This document shows, piece after piece, positions 49,401-57,700 of a stretch of DNA of 57,700 nucleotides; position 1 is the stretch's first letter, and the number at the start of each line of letters is the position of its first letter. Position numbers and translations under genes: made by a program. Where the stretch lies: assembly GCA_027943245.1 (NCBI GenBank), contig JANDJZ010000353.1, positions 1-57,700 on the forward strand, in the 5' to 3' direction. The notes beneath the pieces are model-generated. The model was not told the origin of the DNA. It worked only from the letters and a program-made list of their open reading frames with translations, and made no database searches. The DNA comes from Acanthamoeba sp. SK_2022b. Lineage: Eukaryota > Discosea > Longamoebia > Acanthamoebidae.

Positions 49401-52400
49401 GAGATGGCGTCGAGCTCTGTGAGAATGAAGGTGACGGCGTTGACGTGGCTGACATCGTGGGAGTCACATAGGACGTAGCCGATTTTGTTGGTGACGGTGA
49501 TGTCGTGGGGCTTGTCAAAGATGAAGAAGATGAAGCAGATGGCGTTGGTGTGGCTGAACTGGTGGGGCTACTCGAGGACGACGGCGACGCCGATAGTGAA
49601 TGCGATGGTGTGGAGCTAAGAGAGGTTGATATTGACGGTGTTGGCGTCACCGACGTAGAGGGAGTGAGAGAAGACGAGGGCGACTGTGTTCGTGAAGGTG
49701 GTGTCGTGGGGGAGTTCGAGACTGAAGCAGACAGGGTTGGCGTGGTGCTTGAAGAGGACGTAGGCGACAAAGTGGATGGCGTGGGGGTCATGGTGGGCGA
49801 AGGCGACGGTGTTTTTGTCACTGATGGCGAAGGGCTGTTAGAGGTTGAGATAGTCGGCGTGGTCCTTCTGGGGATCCTCGAAGACGTGGGCGACGGTGTT
49901 GCTGACGGCGATGACGAGAAGGTGGGAGATGACGAAGGTGAATGAGTGGGTGTGATCGAGGTTGTGGGCGACTGCGTTGGTGTAGGCGATGACGTGGGAC
50001 TTTGAGAGGGTGGAGGTGACGGCGAAGCTGTCACCGTCGTGATCGAGATGTTCACGGCGACCGACGAGAAGGCCTGAGTGGCCGGATCGTACAAGCGAAC
50101 CGACACACTGGTCCCGAGCTGGCCGGCCATGGGGTCGGTGACGGCCCACCGCGCGGTGCCGTCGAGGTCGGGGCGCTGCGTGAAGCCCCACGTGCGAGAG
50201 GGACCGTGCCAGGCGAGATACATGCCAGCCGGATGGCCGTAGACGGGCGCGCTGTAGTTGGAGCCCACAAGGTTGTAGATGCCCATGGGGAAGTCGCTGA
50301 TCGCGCTGCTGAGGAGGAGGGCGCCGGGCGCGCCGGGCCATTGGGGCGACACCCCAGATGTGGCGGGAGGGTCCAGGCAGGTGACGGTGAGGAACGGGTA
50401 ACCAGGTTGTTGAAAGAGCAGACCCGAGTCCAGGACGTCGAAACTCCCGGTGGAGGTCTCAATCGTGAAGAACATGCCGCTGGTCCAGCTCTGGGGCGGG
50501 GCGTGGCTGCTGGTCTCGATCATCACCGGCGACATATCTCCCCCTCCGTCGCAGTAGACCCAGCGGGTGCGGTGGGCATCCCCCGTGATGCACACATCTT
50601 GCGGGCTGCGCTTGAGGCGGTAGATTGGCCAATTGGAATGATAGCTGCCGTCATAGGAGTAGATGCCGTCAAGGGTGTTGTTGTACCACACCGTAGTCAT
50701 GTTGGCGAGGGAGAACCGCGAGCAGAATCCCGGGGGTACCACGTTCAAGCAGTAGGATATGATCGGGCTCTGTGCCCGGCTGGCACCCGACCCGCACTGG
50801 GTGCAGGAGCTGGAGCCGCTGCTCGACCACGTGCCGGCAGGGCAGGGCTGACAGTTGCTCCCGTTCTGGAAGAAGCCGGCGAGACAGACGCACTCGCTCA
50901 ACGTGAGGGCGCCCGCACGGTTGGTGGTCATGAAGGGCGGGCAGGCGGCGCACTGACCCGGCCCGGCGGAGTACATGCGACGAGGGCACGCATAGGACAC
51001 GTTCAGCACCACGCCCTCGCCCATGTCGCGCCCGTTCCACATCACCGGGCTCTCGCTCTGGTCGGATATGAGGTTCATGAAACCGTAGCCGTAGCCGTCA
51101 TCGTTATCCCACAGCAGCGGCCTGACAGTGTTGTCCCACTGGCCTCCCACTGGCCCGTCGGTGAGGGAGTACTCCAGGTGGAACTCGGAGTTGCCCCAGC
51201 CGACCGTTGCATAGTGCTGTGCAGAGCCAAAGCGCTCCCAGAGCCCCTGAAGGCTGCCTCCGTCTGGATAGAAGCGCATGCGACGCGGCGTGGTGGGCAC
51301 GCTGTTGCCGCAGGTCAGGTTGACCGAGAAAGAGCTGACGTTCGACTTCACGGCCACCCAGATGGGCTCCAACGGGCCCACTCCCACCTCGATGCCCATG
51401 CATCCGTCCACAGTCGCGTCGTCGGCGCCGGAGCGTGGCGGACAGCCGTAGAAGGCCTGGCAGGGAGGGAAGTAGCGGAAGACGCCCAGCTCGCTCCCGC
51501 ACGGGCTCACGCTGACGAGAGCGGCCATCTGGTAGGAAGCATCAACTCGCAGCACCACCGTGTTCTGACCCACCACGTTCAGGCTGTGCACTTGCGACGC
51601 GTTGCAGACGAGCACCGGAATGTCGTTGGCACCGAGTTGGCAGCCGGCCGATGTGCAGCCGCGGCCCTCGATCGGTTCGCCGTTGGGGCGGAGGCGAGTG
51701 ATGCGAATTGGGATTCCAGACGCCGGCGGATTGGCACTGGTGACCTCAATGAGCACCGGCGCCTGGCCGCCGATTCCGTAGACGAACGGCGACGAGACGT
51801 TGACGTGGCCGTCGCGCAGACTCAGCGTGCCAGGCGACACGTCACGAAGCAGGCTCCGGTCGCCCATATCACCGTAAGTTGGATACCCATCCCAGCTGAG
51901 AGTCAGGGTCTGCTCCATGACCACCACGCCGCGGCTCACGGAGGAGCCCGTATTGGAGGGCAACCAGCTGAGGTAGATCCAGCCGTCAGTGTGCCCCCAG
52001 GTGGCGTCGATCGACGGGATGCGCACGGTCTCGAGCGGGAGAGGGCCGTTGTCGGCATCGATGGGCGCCAGCGTGTAGGTGGACACCGTGGGCGGGCCAG
52101 TCGGGTCGAAGGCGCCGAGCGGGTACGAGACCTTGTTGACCACCCAGCCCAGAGCGTCCTGCGACCCGCCGTGATACACCGTGTCGCCCTCGGCAGTGCC
52201 CATGGTGTCATAGGGACTGCCATAGTCGTCGAGCACTGTATCTGAGACAAGGTCGTAGCGGCTGGCGTGCTGGAGCCCAAAGTTGTGGCCCAGCTCGTGA
52301 GTGAAGGCCTGAATCCAGAGACCTTGGTCGCCGTTGAGCAATACGTTGACGCCTGGGCAGCCGGCTACCCCTGCAAAGCCTCCATTGAAGTCCGGCAGCA

Positions 52401-54660
52401 CGGCGACGTGGTGAAGGTACGAGTCCCAGTCGGCTTGGCTCATGCGGCAGGCATCGATCGAGTGGTTGAGCGCCGCCTGCCGAGTATAGTCTATCACCAG
52501 GCCGAAGTTGACTCCCACATTATTGGCCTGGTCTGTCGTGTAATTCACAGCATAGATGCAGTCTTGTTTGTAGGTGAAGTTGAGCGTCGCGAGTCCGCTG
52601 CTCAGGCGCTGGATGCCCTGCTCCTGCTCGATGACGGCCTGCGGAAACAGCGATGCCGTGGCAGTGACTTCGGGCTGGTCAATAAAGGCAAGGCGAAGCA
52701 GCACAGCTGGCCGCACGCCCAGACTCCACGCCGAGTTGTCCAGGTGGCGACGCTGGTGCGAGGAGGCCACCGGCGGCGGCGGAGGGTCGAGCCGGTCGAG
52801 CTGGGCGTAGGTGCACCTCGTTCCCGGCATGCGGAAGCCCGTCAGACGATAGGAGGCCTCGGCGTCCCACGTGCCATGCCGGCCTCGCGTTCCTGTTGTC
52901 GGACAGATGGTGTAGTATCTGCGGCCAAAGCTTTCCACGCTGTGGGCCTCGAGCAAGCGGCTGTCGGGGAAGGTCGAGCGCCACATCTCCATGGCCGTGC
53001 GGTTGTGCATGGGCGGACGAGACATGTAGACTTGCACGTGGACGATGTCGTCGATGTGCTGGCCAACTGCTCCATCGTCACCTCCTCCTCCTCCTCCTCT
53101 TCCTCCTCCTGTCTGTCGCTCCATGTGACCTTGAGCAGAGTCCGGCGCACCGGCTTCCTTGAGCCAGCGGGACCCTGATGACACGTAAATGGCTGTAACG
53201 CAATGTGCATGCACACACGTTGAGAGGGTAAGTTGTGGGAGTGGAGCCAAGTGCTGGGAGTGCGGCATGAAGCAAAGAGGAAGAGCGAGTGAACCCACCA
53301 TTGGAGGCGTTGGTTGCCGAGAGGGAGAGCGGTCCGCGCTGGTTCCAGGTGGCGCCCTGTCCGACTAACCTCACTCCCTCTCCAAAGACGGCGCCGTTCC
53401 CTTGACGACCTTCCCTCAGCAGGTCAAGCATTATACACCTAGTCAAACTTGTGTCGTCTCGGCAGGTATGCGTGCGTGCGTGCGTTATCTATGCGTAGCT
53501 GCAGGAGGGTTGTCTACCGTCGGACTTGGCCACCACGGTCACACTCGCGAGCCCGGTCTGCTCCCACCAGGATGACGATCCCGACAGCCACACACCTGGC
53601 CACCACGTCTGAGCATCACTTTGGCCTGCCGCGGGGGTGAGGTGGAAAAAAAACAATACCGATGGCGGCATAAGAGAACAGCGACAGCTCGCCCTCCTGT
53701 TGCCACTTGGCCCCGCCCTCCAGATGCACTCCGCTCGCTCCAGTGCCCCCCCCCCGCCCCCCAAATCCCCAAATCCATCAACCAGTCAGCCAATAGTGTG
53801 CCATCCAGCACCAGCGCAAGGTTGGGGCGACAGGTACACAAGGACCAAGGTGTCCAAGGGTCGTCTGGTTGTTGTTGGGCGCTTCCAGAGATGACGGTGG
53901 TGAGGCTGTGCTCCTCCTGTCGCCAGGTTGCCCCTTCGGCCACTTGGACCCCCGAAGCGAGCAGCTCTGTGACGGTGATCCGCAAGCTGGCAAGGCCCTG
54001 CACCAGCGTGCTGCCCTCGCCCACCCGGATGCCTTTGTTGACGAATCTGATTATTACGACCAACAATGGCAACTTGTACCAAGGAGGAGGTGGTGGAGGA
54101 GGAAGGGGGAGGAGGATGAATGAACCTGCATTGACGACTTCAAGACAACCACCTTGTATTGTGAAGAGCGGCGCCACTACAACCAGCCACTTCCTTGCGC
54201 CACTTGCTCGGATCCGCACGTGGCCTTCCACTCTGCGTTGAGAGGTCTCCTGGTTGAGTGGTCTTCTTGTTTGTTCTCCTCCTCTCCGTTTTCTGTTTCG
54301 GTTTTCGGGGGGGGGGGTAAAAGATACTTGCCTGAGAGTGACGTTGTTGGCCCGCACAACGGTTGCTGGCCCGTTCAGCTCTGTCACGGCTTCGGTGTAA
54401 TCGCCCGAGTGGACCACCACCACGCTGTCTTGCGCTGCTGCGGTGAGCGCATGGCTCACCTTGACAAAATCGCAGCCTTCTCCACACACCGTGTGCAGAG
54501 CAGCGGTGGGGCCAACAACGGTTGTTGCGCTCGAGTGGAGAGATCTTGACGTGGTCAGGTGGCTGTGGCTTGCGACGGCGCTAGGCTGAAGGAGAAAAAC
54601 AACCAAGGCCGCCAGCACGCTGGCTACCGCCCCAGGGTTGGCCCCTCTCAACACCATCAC
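43478..54660 (-). CDS. Paralog B: giant gametolysin-like (M11) metalloprotease with mucin-like stalk and TM anchor
   Basis: Same eight-exon plan as paralog A: 54332..54660, 54126..54232, about 53838..54032, 53661..53737, 53539..53609 and 53290..53400 for the short exons (ends uncertain by a few bases), then 44433..53192 and 43478..44346. About 3505 residues. Signal peptide (ends QPSAVASHSH), GVxLxGxxxWxQ repeat modules, zinc motif HELGHNFGLQH (about 595-605, complement 52267..52299) with YGSPYDTMGT downstream, cysteine module (complement about 50790..51000), stalk of about 1845 residues, ectodomain, TM helix and tail nearly identical to A. First intron starts GC (CAG|GCAAGT), where A has GT. 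Key residues are intact, so both copies are probably active. The extra length is almost all stalk. Confidence 0.85.
44500..50040 (-). repeat. Ser/Thr/Pro stalk repeats of paralog B
   Basis: About 1845 codons, 700 more than in A. The PSFSESPSTSPTPA-type unit is in tandem at about 45165-45440 and 46320-46560. A block of about 1.1 kb is repeated starting near 44770 and 45850, with a third start near 47010. The right part (47300-49950) has its own family of longer units absent from A. Confidence 0.9.
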
Positions 54661-54782
54661 TATTCGAATACGATTAGGTCAGAGCTCTGGTTCCCTCAAC
54701 GGCCGGGTTGCGGTTGGGTCTGGTTCGTTGCAATTAGGTGAAGCTATGCCCTTTTCTCAAAATAAGAGAAATATTGTAGTTA

Positions 54783-54901
54783 GTTTCCAAGTTGGGTTTG
54801 GAGTTCTTGCTTGTTTGGGATGAAATCTCTGATTACAGAGAGTTATTGTAATCAGAGATTTCATCCCAAACAAGCAAGAACGCCAAACCCAACTTGGAAA
54901 C
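54783..54901. repeat. Long hairpin with 54-bp arms
   Basis: Arms 54783..54836 and 54848..54901 are complementary with one mismatch, around an 11-nt loop. It lies in the 525-bp spacer between the divergent starts of paralog B (54660, minus) and the glycosyltransferase-like gene (55186, plus). No similar hairpin is present upstream of paralog A. It could be a foldback element, a small-RNA precursor or a cruciform. Confidence 0.9.
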
Positions 54902-55185
54902 CAGAATGCTTGCAACACAAGGTTAAGGCTGGGTCTATGCAGTCAAATCACCAACGCCCGGTCTTTTGGCGTCTGAACAATTCGATAAAATTGAGGTGTT
55001 GCTTCGAAAAAATACCAAAAATCCTACGCGCCAACACACCAACAGGAGTTTATAGGAGGTTTGCCAGGTGCAGCTACCTCTGACCCTCTTGATCTACGAA
55101 GAGTCCGGATTTTTTTGTTTGTATTTTTTATTTCGGCCAACCGGCTTGCGCCGAACAACTTCCATACAGGCGAGGGCAGGTCGTG

Positions 55186-56215
55186 ATGCGGGGAGTGGTG
55201 GTGCTGGGCCCTCGTGGATTAATGCTGGCGGCAGCCGTTTTCCTCATTCAGAGCGGACTTATTGGATACCTCCTCCTTCGGAGCGCCCACACCGGCTGCA
55301 CCAACTGGCGTCAGCTGGAGGCCACCGAACCTCCAACAAATCGAACGACCACCGACGAGGCCCCCCACCCTCTCAGCAAAAAGGTGGCCTCTGTTTTCGT
55401 TTCTCCTTTTTTGAATTTATTTTTGATAAAATAATTCAATAAGGTGTGGGCAGCGTGTGGTGATAGGCATGGCGACGGGCTACCGATGGGACGCTCTGCG
55501 CAACTTCGTGGTTTCCCTCCGTCGCACTGGCTTCTCCGTACCGCCCCTGCACTCTCGTGTGCTACCTATGTTTTTCAAAATACTCATAAAAACACGTCAC
55601 CAAGGGCGATGCGGTGCTGTTCGTCGCGCCCGACGCCATATCAGATGACCAGTTCATGCAGCGATTAACGTAACAGCCCCCTGCGTCCTCGAATGGTGCG
55701 TGCGTGCGTGCAGGATGGCTAACGTGCCGAGGTGGTCGTAAAACGTCACCACCAGGTTCTACAACGTGACGGCCGTGGTCGTGGACTCGAAATTTCCCTA
55801 CTTCGAGAGCGCCTCCCTGCCGTACCTCATGACCGAGCGTCTGCACTTCAACGTGCCGGAGCTAAAAGCAATGAATAGGAGGCAAACTCCCCATCTCTTC
55901 CTGTCTCTGTGTCTCGTCATCGTTCTCTCTTGCTCTTGTCCTAAACTCTTTCTTTGGAAAGGTTCCACATAATGGAGCTGTGGCTGGCGGCCTATGGCGG
56001 CCTCTATGACTGTACGCCTCCTCTACACGCAACAAATTCATTTATTGTTTTTTTTTTTTTTTTTTCATCATGTTAATATATAATTGGAAAATCCGATTGG
56101 CTGCTGCGCTCAGATGTGTTCATCACGGACACGAGGGACGTCGTGTTCCAGAAGGACCCCTTCGATTGGGCTTATCCAAGTACGCGCGCACCGCCAACTC
56201 TCATCGCGTCCGGCA

Positions 56216-56258
<43 letters not shown>

Positions 56259-56261
56259 TGT

Positions 56262-56296
<35 letters not shown>

Positions 56297-57015
56297 TTTG
56301 CCCACACATCCAACCGCCGTGTGTCGTGTGTTTGGGTTCACATTCGCAGAACTGGAGGACAAGCTGTACGTGACCCTGGAGAACTCGTGGTTCACCATCG
56401 CCACTCACGGCATCAACGCCGAGTGGGTCTCTATGGCCTTTGGCGACCAAGTCTACCGCGAGCTCAAGGGCACGCGTTCCCCTCTTCGCCTGCTCTGCTC
56501 TGCTCTGCTCTGCTCTGCTCTGCTCTAGCCGACCGACCGCGGCCACGACGGCCACGGTGACCAAGACGACCATGGCGTTGACGGTGAGTGGGTGGGGGTT
56601 GCATGCATGTGAAGACGAGCACATCGTGTGCTCGGGCACGACGTTTGGCAGCACGGCGCAGATGACGCGGTATCTCCAACGCATGAACGAATGGACCGCC
56701 AAGGTCATAGACCGCCACCGCGACAGGTAACTCCACCACAGACTCCCTCTCGCGCACTTGTGGAATGATGATGGTGAACGATGATGATGGTTGGTGTCGG
56801 CAATGTGGTTGTTGACTGTTTTGGTTGTCAAGAGAGCGAGAGTCGTGGGAGACGGTCGACAGGGACATCTTCGATCAGGCCATCCACATGTACATCGTCT
56901 ACAAGCTCGATTGGGACGGCAGGCTCGTGCTGCTCGAGAACAACAAGAGCCCCGTCCTCACCGTGGCCAGCTTTGGCGAGTTCAAGCGCAGACCCGATGT
57001 ACTTCTTTTTTTACC

Positions 57016-57067
<52 letters not shown>

Positions 57068-57323
57068 ATTATGTGTGGTGTGCATGATGTGCGTGGTGTG
57101 TGTTGCGTTGCGCGCGCGCGCGGTGAGAGTGGCTTACGGGGACGGTGGTGTGCATGGCCAGCCGCTGGAGCTGCTCAACGACGACGGGCAGGTGGTAAAT
57201 GTGGTGCACCAGTACGACAGGTACGACGACATCGCCAACACGTTCAACACGCGATACCGCTACCTTGAGCGTCAGAGCTTCAACTTTCACGTTCCCCTTG
57301 CCTCCGTCCCTGTTCGACAATAA
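55186..57323 (+). CDS. Type II membrane glycosyltransferase-like protein
   Basis: Ten exons close in phase: 55186..55383, 55454..55537, 55605..55669, 55756..55881, 55962..56011, 56114..56179, 56350..56469, 56615..56726, 56833..56998, 57162..57323 (382 residues). N-terminal signal anchor (about 10-30, LMLAAAVFLIQSGLIGYLLL). Then GDAVLFVAPDA, LYDYVFITDTRDVVFQKDPF (a DxR/DxD-type nucleotide-sugar site), HIVCSGTTFGSTAQM, DIFDQAIHMYIVY and VVNVVHQYDRY. This order matches GT-A-fold families of protists, algae and worms with TDTRDV...QDPF, CSG and DQ motifs. Sugar and acceptor unknown; Golgi lumen likely. Two introns (after 55881 and 56469) are GC-AG. The stop TAA is inside an AATAAA poly(A) signal. 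Confidence 0.8.
56217..56294. repeat. (GT)n repeat in intron
   Basis: Interrupted GT array in intron 56180..56349 of the glycosyltransferase-like gene. Confidence 0.95.
56488..56526. repeat. (TGCTC)n repeat in intron
   Basis: About 7-8 tandem pentamers in intron 56470..56614. Confidence 0.9.
57017..57066. repeat. (GT)n repeat in intron
   Basis: About 24 GT units in the last intron (56999..57161) of the glycosyltransferase-like gene. Confidence 0.95.
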
Positions 57324-57562
57324 AGCCCCAAGAAAGCCGCAGCCGCTCACTCGCACTCCAAGGCTACCATCGTCAAGGTCGCAGCCAACGCGGGATTTGT
57401 TATAATTTTTCCTCGAATAACAAACAACTTTGATTTCATGGCCATAAATTAAGTTGATGAAATATTGCACCAAATGAAATGCAAGGAGGGGGTGGGTTGC
57501 CGTCGAGTTCGATTATGTTGAGCCTGGGCTCCTTCAAAAGGGGCAGAAACACAGCGAAATCG

Positions 57563-57695
57563 ATGTCGAGCATTCCCAATAACGGCCTCTGCAACACCAG
57601 CTTCCAGAATGTGCCGCCAATGGCAGCTACTCCCGTTGTTGTGGCCCCTCCCTACCAGCCCCCGGCCCATCCTCAGCCAATCCCACACGGCAGTG
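57563..57695 (+). CDS. First exon of a Pro-rich protein, cut by window end
   Basis: ATG at 57563 opens MSSIPNNGLCNTSFQNVPPM, then APPYQPPAHPQPIPHGSG, up to a GTACG donor at 57696. The frame is Pro-rich and stays open, and the preceding 240 bp is a typical spacer. Too short to identify; it could also be a chance frame. Confidence 0.4.
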
Positions 57696-57700
57696 GTACG

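Noticed and set aside
44999..49945. Plus-strand open frames across the paralog B stalk
   Set aside because: Same antisense artefact as in paralog A.
50206..53178. Plus-strand open frames of 679 and 303 codons opposite the paralog B protease domain
   Set aside because: GC-rich shadow frames; the minus strand has the conserved HELGHNFGLQH and cysteine modules and the same frame is preserved in paralog A.
55726..55755. A 24-bp mini-intron or in-frame stop in the glycosyltransferase-like gene
   Set aside because: A single ordinary 86-bp intron, 55670..55755, closes the frame without it.

Overview
The window is nuclear DNA of a free-living protist, most likely an amoebozoan close to Acanthamoeba. 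This rests on GC-rich coding exons cut by many short spliceosomal introns (about 45-150 bp) with AT-rich or pyrimidine-rich interiors, tight gene spacing on both strands, a eukaryotic tRNA with internal A and B boxes, and a mix of metazoan/fungal-type (RIC8), eukaryote-wide (GATA finger, GT61) and bacterial-like (M28 peptidase) proteins. The genus is an inference from gene style; no species marker is present. Exon maps were built by eye from splice sites plus reading-phase closure; where phases close across every junction I trust them to the base.

Left block (1-20 kb), ordinary genes: 3' part of an SDR oxidoreductase, a complete RIC8/synembryn gene, a GT61 type II membrane glycosyltransferase, then on the minus strand a GATA-finger protein and a low-complexity nuclear-looking protein, tRNA-Cys(GCA), an unrecognised plus-strand gene, a small minus-strand coiled-coil gene, a PA/M28 metallo-aminopeptidase, and a minus-strand basic/coiled-coil protein with a TATA box.

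Right block (20.6-54.7 kb): two giant paralogous minus-strand genes, A (20779..29788, 2793 aa) and B (43478..54660, about 3505 aa). Each encodes a signal peptide, a beta-helix-like repeat region made of phase-1 symmetric exons, a gametolysin-like (M11) metalloprotease domain with HELGHNxGLxH, a cysteine-rich GCC2/GCC3-like module, a very long Ser/Thr/Pro repeat stalk, a beta-rich ectodomain, one transmembrane helix and a short basic tail. They look like giant cell-surface or sheddable proteases on a mucin-like stalk.

Between A and B lies a 13 kb island (about 30.0-43.35 kb) that is strikingly poor in CpG and AT-richer than its flanks. It is full of broken, duplicated and inverted fragments of intron-containing genes, foldback elements, a BED-finger relic and a third, decayed copy of the A/B 3' end, in which CpG has changed to TpG/CpA nearly throughout. 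This is the most unusual part of the window and suggests a silenced, formerly cytosine-methylated graveyard.

After B come a 54-bp-arm hairpin in the divergent promoter, a complete DXD-type membrane glycosyltransferase-like gene (55186..57323), and the first exon of another plus-strand gene cut by the window end. The inferred introns include an excess of GC-AG introns, one of which corresponds to a GT-AG intron in the paralog.
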